64,000 nt of DNA from Torreya grandis (lineage: Eukaryota > Streptophyta > Pinopsida > Cupressales > Taxaceae). Below the pieces are notes generated by a model that searched no databases, was not told the DNA's origin, and was given only the letters and a program-made list of their open reading frames with translations. The stretch is taken from the NCBI GenBank assembly GCA_037957365.1, contig JARHVA010001740.1, positions 1,256,501 through 1,320,500 of the forward strand, given 5' to 3'. Both the position numbers and the translations under genes were made by a program. This document shows positions 1 to 11,362 of the stretch, one piece after another (within the stretch, counting starts at the first letter, position 1; every line of letters begins with the position of its first letter).

Positions 1-2700
1 TCATTGCATACCTTGTGTCCACTCCAAGTGCGGAATTCTGAATTCTTAGTGCTGAATGCCGAATTCTGAATCATGATGCACGGAATGGTGAAGCCATTTT
101 GTAGTATCCCAACCTTTGTGGATTTTACTTTCAATAACCAAGGGTGGCCCACCAATATGTAGCTTTGGCTGTAATCAAAGTGTTTACCTTCCTTAGTTGC
201 ATTAGAAATTGTTGAGATATCCTCAACATTTTCATCCAAACAATGGGCTGCCCACATTCTATGAAAAGCTCTCTCCAAGGTAAGGTTAAGTTGTTGAATC
301 CTCTTGGTAAATCAGATGGTGAAGCCATCAGCTACAGTCACATTAAAGACTTTATCCTTTTTGTACCTCAAAAAGTCTCCTGGATACAATATGCAAAAAC
401 AATTTTGAGTTTGAATCAAAGAATCTATATGCCCCATGCTTTCCCAGTATAAATTCATATCTACATACGGATTCTTCTTCCAAGTGTGTATAGTGCTGCA
501 ATGAAAGATCTCACAAGGAGCTATGACGTTCCCATCAATGTGATTATCATCTTCTGATGATTCTCCTCTTGTGTATCTTGGAAAGGTGAGCATGCTTGGA
601 ACTTGCTTCCAAACGTGTGTTGTGTTAATCTTCTATGTCCTCCCACGACCCTAAGAGCAAATGTCTAAACGCCACAATACACTTATTTTGAAAATTCTGA
701 ATATCAACATGATGTTTACCTTGCTCATGTCTAGAAATATCTTCGGGATCCCATATTAGGATGCATAGGCAGCTTTGTGACTTATCTTATTGACCTTTGA
801 CTACAACTGTCGGATCATGATGATGCAAACACAACCAATTACACGAATACGACTCATTATATATGGAGATTATCATGCCAGTGTTGAATGGTTTATTAGC
901 AACTAAATCAAAACTAGTATAAGAAACGAAAATTGTTGTTGTCCTATCTAGCATACCATGGACCTTGTATAGAAGACAACCATTTGCCAACTTATCACCA
1001 ATCTCCGTGTCAAATATTATGACACATTCATTTGCAAATATGACTACTGTTCAGGAAATTGCACTCTATCCAAATATCAAATATGAATCCAACCAAGATG
1101 GTATTGGTATGAATTTGTTAACCTTGTAATTGAGCTACTCCATTGTCATTTACCTTGAGAGCACTATCAGACGTGAGGTGACATGCCTTTGAACCTCGCA
1201 TTTAACTTATGAGTCTTAGGATCTCTTCATTATAATTATTGAGCATATCTTGTAATCCATGATACTTCCTCTTTACAAGTAGATAACTTGAATGCTTCTT
1301 TGGTTCCTCCAAAAAGGCATATACATGTATTTGTGGACCAATTATAAATATGATTCATAGTTAGTCTTACTAACACAATTTTATCTGGTCCTTTGGGATA
1401 AGGATGGAGTAGAGGATCAATCAACCAAACTTGCAAAACAACAATTGATTGTTCAGGCATACTTTTTTGTGGTTCCCATGCATGAACTATACCTTGCTGA
1501 TACTGAATGTTTTGATGTTGCAGCTACTGATCTGTGGCTTGTAGCTGAGATATCTAACCCTTGTGCTTAAACCACCGAATCCTATTCTCATTCATAATAT
1601 TTTGCTTATGCTCATCTGAGGTTAATTCTGATTTTTTTCCTTATCCATTTTTAAGGGATGATAAAATTATCAACAACAATGATATTGAAATCATAAATTC
1701 TATTCTTTATAGATCTCAAGATATCACCTAGGTTCCATACCATTATGCAAAATGCATTTAGAGCCAAAGGATCTATCTTCATTCTTTTACCCTTCTTAGA
1801 ACGATGGCAAAACTGAAATAGATTTGTTCTATCGTTCCCATATGTTGAACTGAAATTATAAGAGTGCTTACCCCCTTTGGCTGAAGTAGGAGCTTTTAAG
1901 AGAATATTATGAAATTATAAAATTCCGAAATTCAGTCTTATATGGTAGTGGCTCACTTTGGAAGATTGTTGGGTAGCTCATGGATTGGCACATCTATTTC
2001 CATCTTCTACTCTTTGCATTCAGTTAGTGATGCCTTTCCTCCTTGACTTCATTAACATAAATGCAATCATTAGAAGTCAATAAAACATCTTCTAGTATCA
2101 AAAGATCTTTACCTTCACCCTACATGTTGGATCCCTCTTGATCTTGCTCAATGATGTCTTGTGGCTCTGAATTTGAATGTTCTTCTCACTTCCCGATTTC
2201 TTCCTTAGCAATCTTTTGAGGTTTTGACTTTCTCTCTTTCTTCTTTAACCTTCTACTTCTATTTTCTTCATATATCTCCAAGAATTCTTCAAAGGTATTA
2301 TAAGATTCGTAAACGTCGGACTATTTATCATATGCACCAAAGGCAAAAAGTTTGCATTCATCTCTGTCACACTACTCTTTTAACCACGCCTCCTGAATAG
2401 GATCTTTCTTTTGCACTCTTTTAAATGAAGCTAAAGCATTGAATCTAATAGAAAACTGCTCCAATAGCTGATCCTTAAAACTTGGGTTCTTCATGTGTGC
2501 TTCTTCTCTTTGTAGAATTGTTGCTCAAAAAATTTTGGAAGGAGGGTTGACTGACATCCTCTCATTCGTTGAAGATCTTCATTCCCCTTGATTCGTCTTA
2601 TTTTGATTAATACCCTACATGGCTCGAAGTAACACTGACATGGATTCTTTCAGTGTCCTCTAGATTGTTCTTTCTAGGTCTCTCTGACCTCGATTGATCA
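1..2700 (-). pseudogene. Decayed gag/protease-like retroelement remnant
   Basis: No intact gene is present. On the minus strand several short open stretches in different frames follow one another from about 2650 down to 130. Near 2550-2200 they read as a charged, coil-like, gag-like protein rich in Lys, Arg and Glu. Near 310-420 a stretch containing HIDSL and then FNVTVADGFTI resembles the retropepsin region of the Ty3/gypsy-type element at 42.5 kb, which has IDSGATHNFI followed by VTVADGFTIPC. Stops and frameshifts are frequent. I infer an old Ty3-type gag-protease remnant. The family is not certain, and the middle (about 800-2000) matches nothing I recognise. Confidence 0.33.
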
Positions 2701-3275
2701 TTCCCTGCAAAAAACTTATCTCATTTTTACAACAAATTATGATTTTCACAACAAACCCTTAAATCTGATTTTTTATGATAAACAATTGAAAATGGAGATT
2801 TTATTGGAATAACAATAAAGTTCAGTTACAACAAAATATAAAAATTATTTATGACAGCTAAACATGAAAGTGGAGAATTTACCCTGGAAACAACTCCTAA
2901 TGGTGGCGTCAGCGCCAACAATAATGACATCAGCTCTAGACATATGCCAATCCTAGAAATGCTTCCAGAAGTGTGATGCCAACCCTAATATTGATGCCCT
3001 AGCCTAGATCTAGAACTTCCATGCTGCCCTGATTATTTGATTTAGCTTATTTCTGATATAGACCAAATCTGAGGCACAAATGTATTTCTTAGATGGAACC
3101 GCCACACAAACCCTGAGCTTTTTCATCCCCAAGTCTTCTCCGCCAGAGGATTTTTGTCCTCTGATGCTCCACAAGAGGGTTTTCATCCTCTAAAGCTGAA
3201 CACTGAAGCGGAATGCTCAAACTCACAAATAAGTTGGAAAGATTGATAAAAGATACTCTCCAAAGGAACCCAACA

Positions 3276-3286
3276 CCCTTTTTATA
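3276..3286 (-). promoter_or_regulatory. Possible TATA box upstream of the 1-2700 remnant
   Basis: On the minus strand this reads TATAAAAAGGG, a good plant TATA-box match. It lies some 600 bases upstream of the coding-like remnant that runs leftward from 2700. Sequence in between is non-coding and could be an LTR or leader, but no LTR border was found. The call rests on motif and position only. Confidence 0.25.
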
Positions 3287-3874
3287 ATTTTACTTTCACC
3301 ATTTACCAAGACAACACCCATAAAGCAACATTCCACTTCTATTTTGTTGTTGACTTGCTTTATTAAAACTATATAACATTTTTAATAAAATAACATAAAT
3401 TACTTTTTTATAACATAAAATTACTTTTGGCTTAATTTATTTCCCTTGCATCACCCCTTTAACTTTCGGGAAATGGAGAATAGGCTAAAGGTCTTCTAAC
3501 TTATTCAATTCAAAAAAGGGGCGATGGCACACACATGTTTACTCAATTCAAAAACTCATACTCAGCAAAAACTTGACAGCCCAAAATTTTGTCTCAGAAA
3601 ACCTTGGTAAACTCGACAAATTTTACACAAGGTAAAACATATAAATTCATTAAATAAACTCAAATCCCTATCGAATCCTTCAAATACAATTGAAGTCACT
3701 TCATAGCAACTGGTAAATGATCAAATGTGTTTTAACAGAACAAAAATTAACATAAAATCAAATGCAAAAAGTGAAAAAAATGTTTTTAAGCGCTAGCTAA
3801 TAGTACACAACAATAGGAGAGTTTGCATTACAGACTCGCGAGTCGATACTACAAACTTTCTAGCAAGTTTCTCG

Positions 3875-3882
3875 GTTGGCAT
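3875..3882. repeat. Target-site duplication, left copy (hAT)
   Basis: GTTGGCAT lies directly before the left terminal inverted repeat and is repeated exactly at 7475-7482 directly after the right one. Eight bases is the duplication length expected of hAT transposases. Sequence on both outer sides (CGCGAGT words) appears to be one older repeat that was split by the insertion. Confidence 0.88.
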
Positions 3883-4592
3883 CATAGTTACCATATACGT
3901 TCGAATATGGTCAAAAATGGTACGGACCGAACATAATCAAAAAACGAACATATTCGGTAAAATTCGCATGTCATCAAATGTATATATTTTTTTTTATTAA
4001 TAAAATAAATTAAAAAATATTAACAGGAGTTAACAAAACAAAAATTAAAAAAAAAACACCATTTAAAACTTTAAATTGCACGTGCCTCCTACAGCCACCG
4101 CCGCTCGCGATCCATAAATACATGAATAACCTAAACTATTTTACAGTTTGCCATTTTCAGTGTTTACAAACTTTGCAAGGCTGAAGCGGCGGCGGCGGCG
4201 AATTTCACGAACTCTGCAGAATACAAGCAGCGCCAACGATCTCTGCAGCGACGGCTCAACAGATATGTTAGTGCAAAACGACGGAGACTTGCTACACTTT
4301 TGTTACGTTACAGCTCAACGATAAGGTAGGGCAAAAGTAAAACGACGGGTCCGATACTGTAAGTGATAGAGCCTTGCAGACTGCCCGATGTGAAGTGAGT
4401 TTTTTTTAATTTTGTCTTTCTCTTTTAGTTATTTAAAAAGTTGCAATTTTATTGGAATATTATTTTAGTTTTGAATGCATAATTAGATTTTATTGGAGTA
4501 TTATTTTAGTTTTGAATGTATAATTACTAATTAGTAAAGTATTAATAATTATATTTAATAATAGCAATATTATATATTATATAACTATGAAT

Positions 4593-4594
<2 letters not shown>

Positions 4595-4645
<51 letters not shown>

Positions 4646-4756
4646 GATAAACTTTTGAACGTGATCGGCGACGCTGGCTAGACACGCCTAATATCGATAC
4701 CACAGGGCAGGGGGAGACTAGAACATGAGAATAGCAACGCCGCAGGGTAGGGCCCT
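4595..4756 (-). mobile_element. Poly(A)-tailed SINE-like retroposon nested in the hAT
   Basis: On the minus strand a roughly 116-bp GC-richer body (4641-4756) is followed by an uninterrupted run of 46 A (seen as T at 4595-4640). The unit is bracketed by TATGAATA at 4586-4593 and 4757-4764, a clean 8-bp target duplication. The body contains GTTCTAGTC, one base off the pol III B-box pattern, and no convincing A box, so I read it as a SINE cut short at its 5' end. The composition differs sharply from the AT-rich host sequence. A retroposed fragment of some other small RNA is the alternative. Confidence 0.6.
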
Positions 4757-5020
4757 TATGAATATTATTAATATTATAATATTTAGTTTTTTTCAATTTA
4801 AAATTATTTATTTGTATTATTATTTATTATTTAATAAATTAATTTAAATTTTGTTTTTAAATAATAATTACTAAAAGTAAAGATTATATAACTATGGCCC
4901 CTGAGTATTATTAATATTATAGTATTTAGATTTTTTTAATTTAAAATTATTTATTTGTATTTAATAATTTATTATTTAATAAGTTAATTTAAATTTTATT
5001 TTTGTATTCATTTTGCAGGT
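4757..5020 (+). repeat. AT-rich tandem duplication, about 150-bp unit
   Basis: Two successive copies begin GAATATTATTAATATTATAA and GAGTATTATTAATATTATAG and stay aligned through a long AT-rich stretch to the CAG before 5020. They differ by scattered substitutions and small indels. The SINE-like insertion sits at the start of the first copy. The second copy ends in TTTTGCAG, which looks like a 3' splice site just before the transposase frame. Confidence 0.65.
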
Positions 5021-5082
5021 TCAAAGCTTCTTTGAGGAGTTGCTAAATTTCAGATCAAAGTAGTGTTAGATACCAATGGGTA

Positions 5083-7143
5083 TTGGATAGGCAGTGGGGA
5101 TTGGGCAGGGAGAAACAGGGTATTTCTCAAAACTTCAACATGTCAAGCCGCCCAATAGAGATGAAGTACATTATTCACAGAGATGATATAGATAAAAAAA
5201 AAATGATATGCACCTTGTGCAATGGGAATATCACAGGAAGTATAACCAGAGTTCGCTCCCATTATCTTGGAGGATCTTCAAATGTGAAAGTTTGTGAAAA
5301 TTCAACGAAACCGAAATATGTAGAATTCATAAATAAAGTGAAAGCTAAATTTAATGTGAGTCATGCTGAATCATTAGCTTCAAAATCAAAGAAGGCTAAA
5401 ATTCAACATTCAATCTCACAAATGGGCTCCTTCAATACTTCAAGTTGCTCGCCATCACCATTTGCCCAAGGAATTGGAAGTGGAAGTGGCGTTCAAAAGT
5501 CACGGGTTTCATTGAAGTCAATGTGGAGGCCACAAGAAAAGCATGATGTGGACAAGTTGGCAACTAGATTGTTTTATGCAAAAGCCATTCCTTTCAATGT
5601 GATTCGTTCTCCACATTTCCAAACCTTCCTAGATGTGGCTATTGATCTTGGGAAAGGTTACAAATTGCCTAGCTATGAAAGAGTACGAACTACTCTTCTT
5701 GATAAGGAAGTGGCAGCGATATCTACTAAGCTAGATGGAATTAAAAAAATTTGGAAAAGAACAGGGTGCACAATAGTGATGGATGGTCCGATTCAAGAAG
5801 ACCTCTTCTAAATATTATGGAAATATCACCTGATGGTGCTATGTTTATAAAAACAATTGATACAAGTAAAGAACAAAAAACTTCTCTTTTCATTTTTCAA
5901 TGCATCGAATCAGCTATTTTGGAGATAGAAGAAGAGAATGTTGTTCAAATCATTACAGATAATGCAGCTAATTGTAAAAGGACAGGTGATATACTCATGG
6001 ATAGATTTCCTCGTCTGTTTTGGACACCATGCGTTGCACATGTGTTGGATATTTTGCTTGAAGATCTATCAAAATTGGAGTGGGTAAGTAATATTGTGAC
6101 TAAAGGAAAACAAGTTTATAAGTTTATCCTCAATCACCGCTTGACATTGAACTTGCATCGTTCATTTTCAAAACGCGAGCTTTTATTCCCTGCTGAAACA
6201 AGATTTGCCACCAATTTTATTACTTTGCAAAGGGAGGTAGAGGAGAGGACAGCATTGAGAAAAGTGGTGGTTTCTGATGAATGGACAGAGTCAGATTTCC
6301 AAACAAGCCCATTCAAAAGATATTGAAAGAATTATCTTAGGGGACACATTTTGGGAGAGGGCCAAGAAGATCATAATGGTGTTTGAGCCTCTTGTTAGAA
6401 TTTTGACAATGGTTGATGGCAATCAACCTTGCATGGGTTTTGTGTACGAGAGAATGGATAGAGCAAAGGAAGAAATTCAAAAGTTACTTGCAGATAATGT
6501 TGAAGAAGTCACACGCATTTGAAAAATTGTGGACAAGTGATGGTTGATGTTATATCGTCCTCTACATGTGGCAGCTTGCTATTTAGATCCCAAATTAGTA
6601 GAAGGAAATCATGACGCAGATGAAGAGATAATGAAAGGTGTTTTTGCAACAATAGATAGGTTGTTTAATAATGAAGAAGAGAAGGAAGTAGTGAGGCAGC
6701 AACTTAATGTTTTCAAGAACCAACTGAAAATGTTTGGTATCAAGAAAGCAAAGGCAAGCAAGGTGAAGTGGGAACCATCTAAATGGTGGCAGACTTATGA
6801 GACTTCTACTCCACAGTTGCAGAGGCTTTTTGTGCGAATCTTCAACCAATGTTCCAGTGCTTCTACATGTGAAAGAAACTGGAGTACACATGACTTAATC
6901 CACACTAACAACAGTAATCAACTGGGGGCTCAAAAACTCTTTGATCTTGTGTTTGTTCATAGCAATTTACAATTGCTTACTCACTCTCTTACAAATGAAG
7001 ATGACAACTCTCGCCTTGACGAACCATGCTTTGAAGATAAAGGAAATATTGTTGTAGTTGATAAGCCTACTAGTGTAGGATTAGATGATGCTGCTAGTGA
7101 TGACTTTGTTGTAGTTGCAGGGTTTGATGTTGTGGAATTTTAA
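5083..7143 (+). pseudogene. hAT transposase (BED finger, DUF659, hAT C-terminal), broken
   Basis: Domains appear in the usual order. A BED-type zinc finger (CTLC ... HY ... C near residues 45-75) is followed by a DUF659-type core, including TDNAANCK, and by the hAT dimerisation domain (KWWQTYET, SASTCERNWSTHDLIH, DLVFVHSNLQL). The frame changes near 5770, where the conserved DGWSD motif has a 4-base ATGG unit missing, and again near 6290-6310. At 6520-6545 in-frame stops replace what is normally a Trp/Arg-containing IW..I.DK.W segment. The start was taken at the first Met of the open frame; Met at 5143, closer to the finger, is equally possible. It is a dead copy of a family that binds the element's ends and catalyses excision and insertion. 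Confidence 0.87.
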
Positions 7144-7474
7144 ATTTCATTCCCATTTTTAGTTAATGCTGACAACTTTAACGTTAAACAAAAGAAATTT
7201 CACAATCTTTCATTGTTATATTTTATATGTATGATGTTGAATAATGAACATTAAAGTTTAACACTATTGGATTTTCGTATCATGTTTTATCATTGATCAA
7301 CTTACTTGTGCTTATCTTTTACAAACATGTATGATATATTTATTTTTTTATGATTTGTAAAAGTTTCCTAACCGCACTACTGAACTTACCAAACTGAACT
7401 TTTTTCAAAATTCCGAACTTCCGAACTTTTTTCCACTTCCAAACTTTCCGAACCTTCCGAACATGGTAACTATG

Positions 7475-7482
7475 GTTGGCAT
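7475..7482. repeat. Target-site duplication, right copy (hAT)
   Basis: GTTGGCAT, identical to 3875-3882, directly follows the right terminal inverted repeat. See the hAT element entry. Confidence 0.88.
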
Positions 7483-7979
7483 CTTGATTCGCGAGTTTTG
7501 GAGTTTCTCAATGATTTCTCACTAGTGTTTGAACTATGTGGGTACTAACAACTATGATACAATATTTAGTTTTTAATGAAAATAAGAAATAAGTAGAAAA
7601 CTGTATTAATGACTACAGTAGTTTAAGGTACAGGAGCACTTTTTATTCATAATTTTTTTGGTTACAATTTTGGGCACCAATTGTGTGCTGCAGTTTCCTC
7701 TAAAAATTTCCACCACCTAGAGTTATCTCTTATGTCAAATTCAACAGGAACTTGTAACCGGCCTCATCTATTATGGTACAGCACACCCGAAGTTGGATGC
7801 CACATTTTACACAATTCCCACACTTTAAAATGTAATTTGTGGCTTCGCTATGAAATCCTTTTTGATTTGTTAAATAAGCTCATCCCATTCGATAATAAAC
7901 AAAACATTTCTTGTGTAATTAAACATTGAGGTAATTGGAACAAACATTAGGCATACTCTCGAAAAAGGGGCTAGAGGTA
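7483..7979. other. Non-coding flank of the hAT
   Basis: The first about 70 bases continue the older CGCGAGT-containing repeat in which the hAT sits. The rest is AT-rich with no coding or structural signal I can support. A small open frame at 7681-7929 resembles nothing I recognise. Confidence 0.4.
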
Positions 7980-9267
7980 GTAAACTAAAAGAAAGGATAC
8001 TATATGGGAAAACTCCCTCCACGATGGTTTAAATTCAATGTAGACAATGCAGCTAAAGGCAACTTGGGGAAGGTAGTAGTTAGGGGAGTCCTTAGAGATG
8101 ATAAAGGTTTGTGCAATTGTGCATTCACAGTTAACATCAAGCTTGGAATCGACAATGAAGAAGCAATGGGATTAGTAGAAAGCCTTTGTTTGGAATTCCG
8201 TCACATGATCAAGAACCTGATGAAGGTGACTCCAAAATCAGAATTTCAGCAATAAAAAGAGGAACTAACCCCAGTTAGCTAATAAAAATATTCTTAAAAG
8301 GGCACACTCTCCTTATGGACTTTGGCAAAAGCAGTTTGGCACATTCTTATAGAGAGGCCAATAGAGTCGTTGAATTCTTAGCAAACCATGTTGTCTCTCA
8401 ACCCACCCATGGCACTATTATTGACACTTCATGTGAGCATTAGGATAGTATGGGAATCTCAGCTGAAAAAGGTTGTGCAGAAGACAAGAGAGACCCTTGT
8501 CCCTTATGTTACTTGCATACTAATACATACTCGGATTTCTCTTTATTTAGGTAGGGTCACTGCTGGTAATGTTGCAAATGTGGAAACGTTCATGAGGTGC
8601 TTGAAAATTTCTGAGACATAAGTAATTGCAGACTACGATGCAGAAGCATGTAGCGTTCTTCACTTGGAAGTAAGAAGATGGTCTGGCTGAAATCATGTGT
8701 TCACATCCCTTCCCTATGCCCCTTGCGGACAACAGGGGAGGGACATCCTTCACGCCTTCACCTCTCCTAAAGAGTAAGCATGCCATACCTTCAAAAGTTG
8801 AACAGGAGGGTGCTCGGCACAAAGTGGAGGAATATTGAGAAGATTTATTGAGGCCTTGATCGCTGCAGGAGACAACCTAAGAGAAGGTCGAGGAACATCA
8901 TCAAGGGGACGAGAAGCTTTCCGCTGCTAACATGAACCTGCCATCTTTCCTATAGAAACCTCTAAAGAATATATTGGCTTGATGATATTTTTAGATGAAT
9001 GCTTGTTTTGCTAGTTTTTATTTTGTTTTGTTGCTCCTTAAGGCTCTATCTAATTATAATAGGAAAGAAAATTGTCACCACTTTGCTACCGGTCTCCCCT
9101 GTGACCTAGTGTAGTTTGGATCCCATGGAGGAGATTTTCTGATGTCAATACTCTGCTATCACATTAGCATATTTGTTGAGTGAGAGGCAGTGGCCGTAGG
9201 CTGTCTTTATAGTTTTTTAGCAGGCAAGGAACCCAATTACAACCCCCACTTACTGACAAAAAAAAAA
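7980..9267 (+). mobile_element. LINE 3' end with RNase H domain
   Basis: A stretch at 8004-8255 reads like the RNase H domain found at the C-terminus of plant L1-type LINEs: PRWFKFNVDNAAKGN, then GVLRDDKG, then NEEAMGL. After a frame change it continues near 8335-8480 as SYREANRVVEFLANHV, the usual end of that domain. About 700 bases of non-coding 3' tail follow and end in a run of 10 A at 9258-9267. The first catalytic Asp region is VDNA instead of the usual DGA. Everything upstream of RNase H is missing, as expected for a 5'-truncated insertion. Frameshifts and stops make it inactive. Confidence 0.75.
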
Positions 9268-11317
9268 GATGTTTGGCATAATTAAAAAATTGTTAAGGGT
9301 AAATATCTAAAGGTCGCCACTAATCTCATGAGAGGACAACCCGAGCAAAAAGGATCCTTTTATTGATATTCATAATTCTAAATATTTTGAACATTTAAAA
9401 TTTATCATACAAAGTACTAGCTACCATTAAATAACCAACTCCATCTAAGTTGTCTCTTGCTTGAGCATTAAAGTTGTGATAGATAACGTTATGCCTAAAG
9501 ATTCTCAAGGGAATAATGACATGCAACATAGACAATATAAACAGAAATCTTTAACAGGGGACCTTCGTATATAGAGGATTCTCATAGTACCCAGGTATTT
9601 CATAACCGAAGTGTTGAAATAGGACTTGAGCTTATAGCAAGGAATCTACGGATAACATAAAGTCACATATTTATCGATAGATTATTGGATGCACATGACA
9701 TCGCTTTTCTATTTGTAAGGTGGGAATCAATAAGATTCGTGCAACTCATGGATCCTTACATTATGTGAGGCCCCATGACATATTTTTTCTTAGGCTTGTA
9801 AATCCCCTTATTTAAAAAGCCCTTGGTTACAACTTGATTTAGTATGAGCTGAAAACTTGCATTGGGGCTCACTTCAACCTCTATTTTGAAACTTAAAAAA
9901 AGTAGATCTTACTTTTACAATATGATATCCCTTAATAGAAAAGGCAGTCATCATGAAAGATATCCTCACTTACTAAATTACAATGAGCATACAAAATTCG
10001 TAAGTGGTTCTTTATAGTGGGGCATCCTTCGAATCAACCCAAAGTACCGACCATGTAATGGCTCAAAAAATTTAGATGGGTCTAAACAACTATAATGGAT
10101 CCTCTTGTGTACTCTATATAAGAGAGTAAAACAAAAAGTGAAAAGTCATAGAAAACTTGAATCTTACAATTAAAACTTCTTGGTTTACCTTTGCGTTCTA
10201 GGCAGTCATTTTAGGTTGATATAACCACTAGACCCTACGACCTGGACTGATGTCATATATATTTAAGAATTAACCTTACAGCATGACTATTGGGACTTTA
10301 ACATAACATTCATACCCTAAGAATAAACGCACATTATAATGACCCTCAAAATATGTTCCAACATGCTCGAGACAAATGAGTTGATTATAATCTGATTGCT
10401 TTTTTTATTTTTTTTCTTGCAGGACTTGAGCCAAATTCAATTAACTGGAATTCTAGCATGCAATTGAGATTTATGACTTTCATTTGCTAAGCTAAAGACG
10501 ACATAGGACTTCATTAAACTTCATACATTACTGTAATATTTGTGACCTTCTTGGGGAGCTGCCCAACTGGCCGCCAACAGTAACCATGGTCATTATGACC
10601 ACTTATCACCAGCTTTTTGTGGATGACTTCTTTTTAGACCAAAATCATTAACTGCAACAAGATGTCTAGAGTAAAACAACTACCAACCTTTACCATGTAC
10701 TCCATCCATCGTTCTACACAGTCTCTCAATAACAAAGAAAGTTACCTGTTATAGTATCTTACAAAGTCTGACCTATAATGGTGCCTTGGAACAAGCTCTT
10801 GGGGAGGCCAACGCTTTATGGCATCAATGATTCTTGAGATGGAACCTTATCTAGAGATTGTGTAAATGAGAGAGGTTAGTTTTCCCATCCATATAGCAAT
10901 GTTAAGTTGCTTAATATTCAGCCTATGAGCCTGCGATGTATTTTGGCAGAGTTACAAGGTCACTAGAGAAAAAAAAGATATAACACTCAGTCATTCCATT
11001 TGCTCATAATGTACATATGGTGGAAGATTATTTAGATAATAGGTGTCTAGATGCAAAGAAGAGTCCATACAATAACTATTTTCTACAACACACTATTCTT
11101 TCTTCCTTCCATTCATGTCTTTCTGACTCAATCATCCAACATTTTAGTAAGTTGTTAAGCTTTATATCTTATCCCATATCATTTGAGCCCATGTTCTAGT
11201 CATTTTCACATGTTGAAACATTAAAAACACACTGAACATAGTGAGAGCAAAATATTCAAAGTATACATACGAGGAAAAGAAAGTTTACAATATTCACTTT
11301 TGTGAATAAGAACATAC
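9268..11317. other. No gene recognised
   Basis: Continuation of the strumpellin intron or sequence beyond it. I looked on the minus strand for the next expected strumpellin exon and did not find a match with splice borders. The rest is AT-rich and without clear repeats. Confidence 0.35.
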
Positions 11318-11362
11318 CAATCCTATAACCCCAATGAAAGTTGTTGACATTGCTAATATTCC
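11318..11362 (-). CDS. Strumpellin exon g (45 nt)
   Basis: Encodes GILAMSTTFIGVIGL, matching the EGILMMKTTLVGIIK segment of animal strumpellin. It is preceded by TATGCAG and followed by GTATGT, and is in phase 0 at both ends. It is short, so its identification depends on being next in order after exon f. Confidence 0.8.

Larger units (their letters stand above)
3883..7474 (+). mobile_element. hAT DNA transposon, near complete, inactive
   Basis: The element is 3592 bp. It begins CATAGTTACCAT and ends with the exact inverse, ATGGTAACTATG, and is flanked by a perfect 8-bp duplication (GTTGGCAT). Inside, the first 1.2 kb is non-coding and includes a GGC-repeat-rich leader near 4185-4200, a nested SINE-like insertion at 4595-4756 and an AT-rich tandem duplication. 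The transposase reading frame follows at 5083-7143 and is broken by two frameshifts and several stops. A hAT transposase normally cuts and pastes DNA and leaves 8-bp duplications. This copy can no longer encode one, but its ends look intact, so it could in principle have been moved by a related enzyme. Confidence 0.88.

Noticed and set aside
4542..4796. 84-codon minus-strand frame ending in a long poly-Lys run
   Set aside because: It is a translation of the 46-base A tail and the SINE-like body, not a gene.
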